NCBI GenBank assembly: GCA_036172665.1
Contig: CM069872.1
Span: forward strand, 37,806,101-37,870,100
Source of the DNA: Prosopocoilus inquinatus
Lineage: Eukaryota; Arthropoda; Insecta; Coleoptera; Lucanidae
Direction: 5' to 3'
Length of the DNA stretch: 64,000 nt
Shown: one piece after another, positions 45,670 to 55,737 of the stretch
Numbering within the stretch: position 1 is the stretch's first letter
Layout of the letters: every line of letters starts with the position of its first letter
The notes under the pieces: model-generated
Databases searched by the model: none
The model's input: only the letters and a program-made list of their open reading frames with translations
What the model was told of the DNA's origin: nothing
Made by a program: the position numbers and the translations under genes

Positions 45670-47690
45670 AATTAAATTCCCTTTGCCGGCCCCCCCGCAC
45701 GACCGCAAATCAATATTTGATACGCACCACCGTAGCCGAATCATTTGACTTTATTGCTCGCTGTGGCAGGAACCTTGTCCAACTCGTATGTATTTACTGT
45801 TCCTATCTTTCGCCTTCGATGGTTTTCATCTTCCGGACCCGACGTCGCTTTCTATTCAATGCACATCCCTCAACTTACGCTTATATAATTGGAAAGCTTA
45901 TGAAAAGATGATTTATCTTATATGAATTTTTAAGGAGCTTCAAAAAATTCCTTTGTTACTTTTTCCAGTTTAATTGCAAGCAACTATATTTAAAACTCGC
46001 TAACAATATCATATCAAACAAAACAAAAATCTACCAAAGTGTTTTTGAGTGTTCCTATATCAAATACATCCCCTTCATCTTAGATTACATGTCCACCAAC
46101 AAGGGCATATTAAGTAGTCCATTGTTCCACGTTCTGATTCACCCCAATAAATCTTTGCCCCTCAATTTAAACCGAGATATTATATCTTTGGTATGCGATA
46201 ACTCATTTGGTACATTGAGAGCAATAAGAAGTCTCAGCGGCGGCGGTGATGTGTAATAAAAACGTCGCCTAACATTGGGGAATACGCCATTAAATTCGAT
46301 GCTTTATCTCTCAAAAGAAGTTGCCCCTAAATGTTTCGTTTTGCAAGTCGTGTGAATTTTATGTTCGCGATTAGAAGGCAATAAAATCTAAAAAGTTCTA
46401 AAAACGCAATTCATACGTAGATCGATAAATTCAACGTGTAAAATAATTTATAAATTATAAAAGGGTTTCAAACGAATGTCATTCAAGTAGGGAGGAAACG
46501 TTGCAATGTCTCATGAATAGTTAAAGCCACGCCAGTCAAAACTTCGCCTTTTAAGGGCGTTAATATTAAACACGTTATTGTGTTTTAAACCTGCTTAAAA
46601 ATGGAAAGGGTTCGAGAATAGCGTTGTCTCGACGTATTGAACGCCGGCTGTTGAAAGCTGTTACACAGTGCATTGAGCCGTTTCCCTTTCTACAATTTTA
46701 AGCCGGGTGTGTACGCGCCTTTCAGGATCGGCTGGAAGAAGTAAAACTCGACTTTTTATCCTCGAAAAGATCAAGCGCGTGGAAAATTGGCCCGCAGTTA
46801 AAGCAACGTGATACTTCAACCCTGTACACGTATACGCGCCTGAAAAAGGATCCCTCAAGTTTACTCCGCCGGATTGCTTTTACCTTCATTTCGTTTTAGT
46901 GCTCGTCGTCAAGATTAAATGTTTTACTCTGCAATTTATATAACACCGCTTTTCTTATTTAATTCTTATGACTTTTAAAACGTAACGTGATGCGCCTTGA
47001 TGAAATGGCCCGGACGTAAAAGAACCGCCACCCACCCCCCCTCAATCTCGAATTCCGCGCCGGGTTAAAGTTTATTAAAATTCGAACTGGAAAATACTGC
47101 CTAATTAAATTGTGTAATAAATTTGGAGGAGCTTCGTGTAAATTTTTTTTTTTTAGGTGGTAGATTGCGGTGGTGGCGGTTTTCATTTGCGTGAAAGCTT
47201 TTTACACCGGAAGATGTTAACTGTTGCGGGGTGATGGATGGCGGACGCGAGAGTGAAGCATCTCCCTCATATTGGTCGCATTTATTCATAGGCGCGGAAT
47301 CGCATTTGTGTGTCCAAGTGATTTGATCAATCCAATCTCTTTCGGGCTGCTATCTATCCCGTGCCTTGCCGGCCGCTATCTTCGCATTAGCATTCCTCCC
47401 CACGACCGCTCGTGTCACTCACTAAATTATATTACAAAATACTTTAAAGCGGAACGCCACCCTCATTTGAATATTTTTTAAAGTGATACGTTCCGACGTA
47501 AACTGCCCCTAATTCAATTTTTATTCATGCTCTCAATGCCGGGTGATGATGTATTCATTAATTTTACTGTTACAACAATCTCAGCCTTTATACACAGTTT
47601 TTCTACCAAGATGAATGAATTAATGATCACCAAGCATGCATTTATCATAGAACAGAGAATATGCAATTGAATACTAAATCCAGAATCGCC
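45670..47690. other. Non-coding, mostly GC-balanced, nothing recognised
   Basis: Single-copy-looking DNA with CpG at 46,590-46,880 and 46,980-47,420. Open frames of 60-75 codons on both strands show no motif. No inverted or tandem repeats were noticed. Confidence 0.4.
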
Positions 47691-47692
47691 GA

Positions 47693-48355
47693 AGGGCAAG
47701 TTCACAACGAAGCTGTGATAGTAGGTAATAGCGGAGATTTCGAATAGCCCTGATAGAAAGAAACATGTATAATTGTATTCAAATGCTTGTGTTCATATCC
47801 AAGTTGCGACTATAAGCGATTGTAGCAATGAGAATTAAATGGGCTATCTATCATCACAGCTTCGTTACCCTTAGGGTATATTTTTGGGTAGTTCTTGCTC
47901 GTGAGAATTGCAGAGAATATGAAACAAATAAAAAAGCTTTTAAAACAGCTAAAAGAGTATGGGTATGTTCACAAATATATGTTGATAGATAGCCCATTTA
48001 GTTCTCATTGCTACAATCGCTTATATGAGCGCTTATAGTCGCTGCTCAGATATGGACACAAACATTTGAATACAATAATATATATGTTTCTTTTTATCAG
48101 GGCTATTCTCCGCTTTCATCTATCATCAACTTACCCTTAGGGTAAGTTCATAACGAAGCTGTGGTGATAGATAATAGCGGAGATTTGAATAGCGCTGATA
48201 CAAAACAAGACGTGCTAAAATTTTTGCGTTCGTATCCGAGCTTCGAGTATAAGCCCTGATACAAGCGATTGTAGCAATGTGAATTAAACGGGCTATTCTT
48301 CTGCGAGCAGAAAAAGCCATCTATCATCTATCATCACAGCTTAATTACCCTGAAG
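47693..48355. repeat. Three-unit palindromic repeat (plus, minus, plus)
   Basis: The unit begins AAGTTCANAACGAAGCTGTG with GATAGNNGATAGCGGAGATTT, passes GATTGTAGCAATGNGAATTA and ends GGGCTATCTATCATCACAGC. It occurs forwards (47,693-47,880), reversed (about 47,963-48,150) and forwards again (48,140-48,355). The middle and third units overlap at a shared palindromic ACCCTTAGGGT. It looks like nested or dimeric copies of one hairpin-ended MITE. No coding capacity. Confidence 0.7.
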
Positions 48356-48861
48356 CAAAGATTCCCAGTGGGATCGGTATTGACCACCAAGGGGTCGACA
48401 GAAACTTTAAAAAGGTCGGTAGACCTGTAGAGGAGATTGGTGATCAAAGGACATCTAGATTCGATGAATTATTATATACAGATCGATTAAATAAGATCTA
48501 TTTATTTTTAGTCATCCTGATTAATTTTTTTATACTGTCACGTGCCCAACCGCTTTCCGATTTGAATTGCTCTTTTCTTCTTTTTTTGTAAGTGCTGCTC
48601 CAATTTTATGTTTAATTAAGAAAAAGTGGATGGCATATAGCATTGCGGGGGCTAAACTCTGTGTTTTAAGCAAGTCGATAAGCTAGGCAGCAATAAGAAA
48701 AGGTGAGTAACATTCATGAAATTTAATAAGAAAGATTATCTCAAGAATTTTAACCTAAGTCTGAATTCGGTACAATCTTATCTTTTCTTTTTTTTTCAGC
48801 TAAATCATCCTAAAAACTAATATTAAAATGTAGTAGAGTCTGTGGTTTGTAGTACAAAGAA
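48356..48861. other. AT-rich non-coding stretch, nothing recognised
   Basis: No open frame, inverted repeat or splice-flanked exon was recognised. Confidence 0.4.
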
Positions 48862-49001
48862 ATTGGATTTAACCTTCTCACCACAAAAAGTTTGTTTAAA
48901 AACTAGATACGTATTTCGGCAGCTGAAGATGGCAGCATAGCTGCCGAAATATGTACCTAGTTTTTAAACAAACTTTTTGTGGTTAGAATGTGAAATCCAA
49001 C
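48862..49001. repeat. 140-bp palindrome built from hammerhead halves
   Basis: The arms TTGGATTT...ACCACAAAAAGTTTGTTTAAAAAC pair with each other across 48,862-48,904 and 48,958-49,001. The inner part is CTAGATACGTATTTCGGCAG followed by CTGAAGATGGCAGCATAGCT and GCCGAAATATGTACCTAG. The plus strand retains CTGAAGA (48,922-48,928), a perfect stem II and GAAA. However, the cleavage-site U is changed (ACC for ATC), and the upstream stem I strand is replaced by an inverted copy of the 3' half. This seems to be a second Penelope-type family fused head to head. Confidence 0.7.
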
Positions 49002-49837
49002 TTGTTTCTAAAAACTAATGACGATGAGATGATGCTTACGTAAGTATTAATTAAATCTAAATTAATTAACTAGTCTAAGATTATCAGTTCCAGATGAAGA
49101 CGGTTTGTAAGGTCAACGAAGAAGAAGTAGCGTAATAGGAAAAAATATACTCACTGCATTGCTTCCTGGGCCACTGGACGGTTGCGTGTGTCGTGGCTTG
49201 CGATAAAACGCTCTTAAAAAATTAGATGACCACCAACTACCATCTGCCACTCGTGGTCAAGGATCCAAGAGGAGCATGAAATGGCCAAACAGGAGCTTTT
49301 TCTGGGCGAAGCACGTGGTGGCTTCTAGATCGCAGCAGCGATTTAATGTAAACTTTGAAGGGTTTTGGTCTTTTAATATGTCGGCCTTTGAAATATCTTG
49401 GTTCTGTGGAAATTGATGGAACGTAAAATAGTATGGAATAAAATTGAAGAGAAAATTACTAACATTTTATAATTTTTAACCACGAAAACAATCAGGTGAA
49501 CAATGCATGCATGAGCAATGAAAAAGCAGAAAGAGCGTGGGCTGATAAGGACCGGTTTTCAACAATCGAAATTGTTATCAATTGTTCATCATTCAAATTG
49601 GGGGTTTAAAGGATAAATTATTAGGCGCTTAAGAAGTGGCCTTAATGCGAAAGAGGTAGAAAAAAAATAATATGGGATACAAGTTTCGGAAAAGTATTAT
49701 CACAGAGAAAATATTGTGTAAGTCGAGTTACTGGGGTGAAAAGAGAAAACCTCAACTGGAACATGATTACTTATAATTAACTTAACTAATATGATCAATA
49801 CTAAAATTATTACAAGGTGACGAAAACGTCACAATAC
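49002..49837. other. Non-coding; weak LINE-like trace at 49.38 kb
   Basis: The plus strand at about 49,380-49,425 reads RPLKYLGSVEIDG, similar to the F-K-YLG thumb motif of LINE reverse transcriptases. No other RT motif could be aligned nearby, so this is only a hint. Otherwise nothing. Confidence 0.3.
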
Positions 49838-50731
49838 TGTCACGATAAGGATTTAATTTTTAGCCTAAAATTAATAATTATAAAATGAAAAGGTATCGCG
49901 ACGAAAAATTTCCGCGAGGAATAAAGTAGAACAATTAAGACAGCAATCTTGCGAAATCTAAGCTACAAGCGGTTCACGTTTCATAACAAAACACCGATGG
50001 CACGCGCTATATGTGGGATAAATTAATACAACAGGTGACGAAAGGAGAACACAGAAACATGTCATAACAGTCGAATAGACAGATTTTCGCCTATATAACG
50101 TACGGAAGAAGATGGGAAGGCAGTCGAACCCGACTCCGGTAGGCTTAGTGCCTACTGTAAGAAGGGCAGCCGCCCTCGGAGTGGAACCAGCCGTCGACCA
50201 AGTAGGCCTAGTGCCAACTTCCCCGGGAGGACCTGCTTCACCGACGCCGTGCGGCCGCCGCCGCGTCGGGACGCTGCCCGTTCCACGGAGGCATCATCAC
50301 CGACGCCTCGCCGCCGCTACCCTCATCAGGACGCTGCCGTTTCCAAGAAGGATCATCATCACCGACGCCTTGTTGCCGCCACCCTCATCAGGACGCTGCC
50401 CGTTCCACGGAGGCATCCTCACCGACGCCTTGCTGCCGCCATCCTCATCAGGACATCTCATCGCAATTGCTGCAGCCCTTGAGATTGCCCTGGATCCGGT
50501 TAGCCGAATCGTCGGGTCTCTTCAACCCCAGCACAGAGGGATTCCTCATCTCTCGCTGTCGCAGCCGACCCGTCGCGATTACGATAATCACGAAAACGCA
50601 CCCCCGCACATTTAAAGATCGTCCGCCGATAGATAATAATATTCATTAAATAAAGGTATACATTGTTTTGGTAAACTGTGTTTTCAAGCTCTACCACTGA
50701 GAACCCGCTACCTACCCAAAACCACGTGACA
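49838..50731 (+). mobile_element. Solo LTR, 894 bp, ATAC target duplication
   Basis: Starts TGTCACGATAAGG and ends CCACGTGACA, with inverted TGTCACG/CGTGACA ends. ATAC flanks both sides (49,834-49,837 and 50,732-50,735). A TATA box (CTATATAACG, 50,091) and AATAAA (50,649) are correctly ordered. The R-like region between them is GC-rich. A 4-bp duplication and an LTR of this size fit Ty3/Gypsy elements. The open frames inside (up to 167 codons at 50,112-50,615) are proline/arginine-rich by-products of the tandem repeat and not real genes. Confidence 0.8.
50241..50460 (+). repeat. ~60-bp tandem repeat within the LTR, four units
   Basis: CCGACGCC recurs at 50,241, 50,300, 50,363 and 50,422 within units of the form CCGACGCCTYGYYGCCGC, then CATCAGGACGCTGCC and GTTCCACGGAGGCATC. 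Copy-number variation of such units is common in LTR leaders. Confidence 0.75.
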
Positions 50732-50734
50732 ATA

Positions 50735-50980
50735 CGTTATGCAAGAAATAACTTCCTTTCCTTCCACCTGGAAATAATTATTTCACAAAAAATCAAACTG
50801 TTTTTTAAGACAAAACTTTTGTTGAAACTGTCCGGCATGAAATCTTATCTAAAATAATTTTCCTTTTCATCAAGAGATGGTGCTCTCGATAAGTTTGGGC
50901 AAAGTTGGTAAAACTGATATTGCATCTAGCAGGTTGCCTGGTTCTTATTTAATATGCAGTTTGAAATTTCCTCCATATGC
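50735..50980. other. Short non-coding gap
   Basis: Nothing recognised between the solo LTR and the hairpin MITE. Confidence 0.4.
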
Positions 50981-51100
50981 CCGATTTCTTCACCACCTAA
51001 TAAATTTATCTGCCTGGTATTATCCTTGGAAACCATTGTATCGATAATAGTTTCCAAGGATACTACCTGGAGATAAATTATCCGTAGGTGAAGAAATCGA
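50981..51100. repeat. Hairpin MITE, ~120 bp
   Basis: CGATTTCTTCACC..CCTA, ATTTATCT, GGTA.TATCCTTGGAAAC on the left pair with GTTTCCAAGGAT.TACC, AGATAAAT and TAGGTGAAGAAATCG on the right around a loop of about 18 bases. Almost the whole element folds into one stem. Confidence 0.75.
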
Positions 51101-53956
51101 GCCACAGTGAAGTAAATAGGGTGAGTTTTAATCTGCTTCCTAAAGCTTAATTTAATTCACTAAAAATGGAATCAATTCTGTGGTCCTATTGATCAAATAA
51201 GGCAGAAATCTTGTTAATATGCCCAATGCCCACATGACATGACGTAACGAGATACGCACCCTCTATGCCCTCCGTTGATCAAGGCAACCTTCTAATACAC
51301 AGTCCAGCTCTACCAACCTTAACTTTGGGGACTTTGAGGGGTCAATGCAAACTTTAGAAGGGTCAGTGGAGGTTGTTGATGACGAACTTCTCTTGCTTGG
51401 AGATGTCCCCACTGTTTCAGCACCCATAGGCTGTAAGGCCGTATAGGTTTACCCTTAATTATTTGGTAACAGTTCTTAATGCAAATCACGCAGTCTTAAA
51501 ATTACTATTTATTAAATAAATAAAAAGCAAAACAACACTGCGCAATACACGCGAAACAAGGTAAAACTAATGTACGAAAATAACCGAAGGTGACGTTAAT
51601 ATGTTATAAAATTATGCTGTGTTATATAGTGTTGTATGTTGCGTTACATAATTTTGTGTTTGTGATATGTGTTTGCTTAACGCTGTATTTATGATCAAAG
51701 TTTATGTGTGTGTGATTTACTTATAATAGAATGATGATATGTTGCAAGATGTTACAGAATATACAAATATCCTTGAAAGACGGAAGGATAAAAGTTCATA
51801 AAGTGATTCAAGGAAAATTAATAAAATGAGGAACAAGAGTAATTGGATTGTTTTTTAACCGTTATTAAATTCGAAGAACTTCACAGGATGGTTGAAGGGA
51901 GCTTAATGGGTTCGATAATGCACTTGAATGCTTGTGAAGCTAGAAGAAAAGGTATCTTTCGAGAAGGTAAGGAAAAGTGATCCTCTGAAATCTTCATCCG
52001 TGTAACAAGCAGGTGCAGACCCTGGCGTATCACAGGTGTATTTTCTAAATACGTAGGTATGATAGGTATGAGAGCATCAAACAGCTTATATGCTAGTAAG
52101 GGCAAGATAGGATTTGATTTGAGATTTGTTAGTAGCAAAAGTGGAGCTTAAAGTTTTTAAACTTCATAAAGACAACCGGCCATCAATGATACTGCTCTTA
52201 CGAATACTCCGACTTTAAAAGTGTCGAATTCGATTCCCATATAATTCCTCCCTCAGAACTTAAGAGATTTAATTTCCGACTCTGTAATTCTTATTATCGC
52301 AAGAATTCTCAACTGCGCCTTCTAGTTCTCCTTACCCTAAAGTTACATTTTCAAAAAAATTAACATTAGGAAAACCTGAAAATGATAGTAAACCTATTCT
52401 CATTATCTGACACCTCTACTTCCCCCCTTATACCTCACGACTTAACAATTAACAAGAGTTATCGTATGCTTGATTTTGATTAATCCCGACTCGTTCATTC
52501 TCCCTGCGAAAAAAAAAATTAATAACCCTTCACCAGGAATTCAAAACCTTAATTGGATTCAAATCCTTTGAAAAAACATTCGTCTTTGAATCCCTCTTTT
52601 CTCTCATCTCATCTCTCAAAAAAAGTATAAAGACGAATCCGTAGGATATTGTTAGTCGATTACATTAATTTTTACTTCGAAATAGTTATTACATTCCATA
52701 TGTGAATTAAAAACAAAATTCTAGAATCTAAAACACGATGTGTAGATTGACTTTACATCGAGAAAAGAGTTACGTAAGTGTAATAATTGGGTTTTAAATG
52801 GGGGCGGGGAAGAGGGGGTCGACGCTTAAAAGAAATTGGGAATCCCTGGCCTAAGACTTGACACTTTACCTACTAGAACACGTTCGCTAGTAAACTGCAT
52901 AAATTGTAGACTCTCTGATGATCAGTGATTTTATCGGATCAGATCATCACATAAATTGCAAGTTAAATCAGACTTGAGGAATAATAGAAATAGAATACTA
53001 ATAGAAATCGTTGTCTATTCTATATGCAAAACACATTTCTAATCTTCACTTTAGATCTGCATAAAAGAAAATTCCTTCAGCACAAAACTTCAAAAGTTTA
53101 ATTCGGCAAATAGTACTTTTCTAACATAAAGCTAATCCCAATCCGATTACACAAGCAACTTTCAATATTCTAATTTCAGGTCCGATACCACAGTCTACTT
53201 AATGTTCTAAAAAGAGACAATAAGAAGCAAGAGAATATTAATATGAATGAGGGATTAAGAATTCAAATTATCCCATGATATTACGTAAATATTCCAAGTG
53301 GTTTTGCTTCACGTCATCATCAAAAACACGCACAGTGTGCTTTATACCTTGCGTTCCGGTTCATTAATAAAATTACGCGTGACGTTTATTTCGGCTCTTT
53401 GTAGGTCGCACGGGCGTATTTTTCACGGGGTGCGACACGCCCCCATCCATTATATGAAAAATTTATACGCAGAAAAACTGAAGCGCATCGCGCCATTACG
53501 ACCGATGTAGATTTATCACTCTTGATTATCTGTCGCTTCGCGTAAGAGATGTATCCTGCCATGTTCGTCTCTGCGTTTTTTTTCTCGCGAGAAATACGTC
53601 TCTGATGAGCGTCCAGATTGCGGCGACGACGGCGACGACGTCCTCGTGATGAACTCTGAATGTCAGCCGAACAAAACGGAGCGACATTTCAAATCGGAAA
53701 TTGCTGTCGAGTTGCGGGGAAAACCAATCTTGATTGTCTCGACAAGTTAACTCGGTCGTTTCAAGAAGGAACTCTTTTTCATTACAACCAACTAATTAAT
53801 GTAAAATGATCATTTGCTACGTATAAATTGCACAAGAATTTATTTTAATATAAAAGATATAAATCGATAATAGTTCGATAATTGTTCGGAAAAACTGTCG
53901 TATTTTTTCTAATTTAGAATGCTTGTATTAAACGAAATATATTAATTTTTATTAAA
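51101..53956. other. Non-coding; GC-richer part 53.3-53.75 kb
   Basis: No gene. Positions 53,300-53,750 contain many CpGs (GGCGACGACGGCGACGACGT) and could be regulatory. The 3' edge (53,900-53,956) contains TACGACAGTTTTTCCGAAC-like text in reverse, resembling a mariner end that belongs with the transposase remnant next to it. Confidence 0.35.
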
Positions 53957-54203
53957 CTATGCAAATGCCATTTTCATTAGTGATCCTTTGCCATCATTCT
54001 GCCAGCATTTGTATTCCTCGATGATACCAGCCAAGTTCTCTATAGTCAAGAAATTCTTGATGTGCCGTATCGATTTCGTAATATTCATTAAAATTTCTGT
54101 CTTTAAGGAAATGTTTCATCGAACAAAACATATGGTAATCCGAAGGAGCAATGTCCGGACTTTATGGAGAAAGAGGAAGAAAAGTCCATCCAAGCTCCGT
54201 CAG
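53957..54203 (-). pseudogene. Mariner transposase C-terminal remnant
   Basis: The minus strand reads LTELGWTFLPLSP*, then SPDIAPSDYHMFCSMKHFLK, the third catalytic aspartate region of mariner DD34D transposases (consensus SPDLAPSDYHLF). It continues with NFNEYYEIDTAHQEFLDYRE, YHRGIQMLAE*WQRI and NGICIV*, the usual C-terminus. Two in-frame stops are present. The N-terminal DNA-binding part and first two aspartates are missing, cut off at 54,203 where the LINE begins. About 80 codons of roughly 345 remain. Confidence 0.8.
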
Positions 54204-54214
54204 TTTTTACTGAG

Positions 54215-55737
54215 ACCTAATTGTATTATGCATACATCGGATAACAAATCAGCAGCCATATGGGAGGTTGTCTCAGATTGCTTGGGAAAGAAATCACCTA
54301 AAAATGCCCCGACTAGTCTATCGGCAGAAGTTTTTAACACCAATTTTTCCTCCCGTGTAGAAGATATATAAAAAAGTAACATCGCCGGAAGAAGACGTTC
54401 CGAATGTCAGTACAACTTCGATATACCATCCAACGATAAATCCATTTTTTTCCATCCCACTTCCATGGAAGAAATCTTCGATATTACTACCAAACTTAAA
54501 AGTAAAAAAGTGCAGGTTTGGACAACTTCCCAATGTTTTTACTAAAAAAGAGTATTCACCTATTAGCACGTCCCCTCGTTGACATTATAAATACATCCTT
54601 AGCAACTGGACAGTTCCCTGAACACCTCAAACTTGCAGTCGTTACGCCAGTTTTGAAGAAAGAGGATCCTGAAGATGTATCCAACTATAGGCCCATAAGT
54701 CTGCTATCATCCTTTTCAGAAATATTTGAATGTGTGGTGCTTGATAGAGTACAGAATTTCATGCTACGACACAACCTCCTGAACACAAACCCACATGGTT
54801 TCTTGAAAGGGAAAAGGATCGAAACTGCCCTCTACGATTTCACTTCTACTGTCCTGCACAACTGGGAAAATGATAAATTGGCTTGTGGACTATTTTTGGA
54901 TCTGACGAAGGCCTTCGAAACGCTAGACCAGAACATCCTGTACTCAAAACTGGATCGCTACGGTATCAGGGGAAATGCCCTCAATTGGATAAAATCATAT
55001 CTCTCCAACAGATTACAAAAAGTAGTTATGATGGACAAACACGGAAGCCAGGAATGTAAGCTAACAGAAATCTCCACAGGTGTACCACAGGGCAGCGTTC
55101 TTGGTCCACTACCATTTATTATCTTTCTGAATGATCTGCCTCTAAAAAACGAAAAACCCTCCTGCCACATATACAACTATGCTGATGACACTTATATGTT
55201 AGTCACAGGTACCACCTTCATGGACATAAAACAACTGGGATATCAATCTGTGAAGAATATAGATGACTGGTTGTATATCAATAACTTAATTCAGAATGAT
55301 GCTAAAACTAAGTGCATATTATTCAAAAGTTTTAATTTCTGTGATACCCCATCCCACATAAATTTAAACGGCAAAGAAATCAACTTGGATAACAGTGTAC
55401 CGTACCTCGGTATACAAGTTGACGAAAATTTGAACTGGAAGACACATATTGACCGCCTCCGAAATAAACTTAGCTCCGCGTGTTTCGGACTTAGAGTTCT
55501 CAGTCGTTATGTCAGCTCCCAAGTGTTAAAAACTGCATATTATGCCAACATATATTCCCATCTACAGTACGGGATCATATTCTGGGGAAGCAGCACACAC
55601 ATCAATCACGTCTTTACGTTGCAAAAAAGAGCACTACGAATTATGTTCAAACTGTATTATCCTGGTAGTGGATCACGTGATTTGTATTTACTAATGCAGG
55701 GTACCCTAAACGTAAAATTTCGTCTACTCTGGTAAGT
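54215..55737 (+). pseudogene. LINE reverse transcriptase (Jockey/CR1-type), 5' truncated
   Basis: Starts in the pre-RT region (SDNKSAAIWEVVSDCLGKKS), with a stop at 54,369 and a one-base shift near 54,512. An open frame then runs to a stop at 55,735: LAVVTPVLKKEDPEDVSNYR, NPHGFLKG, motif A LFLDLTKAFETLDQNI, motif B STGVPQGSVLGPLPF, motif C YADDTYMLV, then VPYLGIQVDENLNW and IIFWGSS. The catalytic aspartates survive and the RT is nearly open, so it decayed recently. The endonuclease part and the 3' tail are not seen. Confidence 0.85.

Noticed and set aside
50112..50615. 167-codon open frame in the 50 kb region
   Set aside because: Proline/arginine-rich product of a GC-rich ~60-bp tandem repeat inside a solo LTR. 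Another frame is open there too, and no domain is visible.
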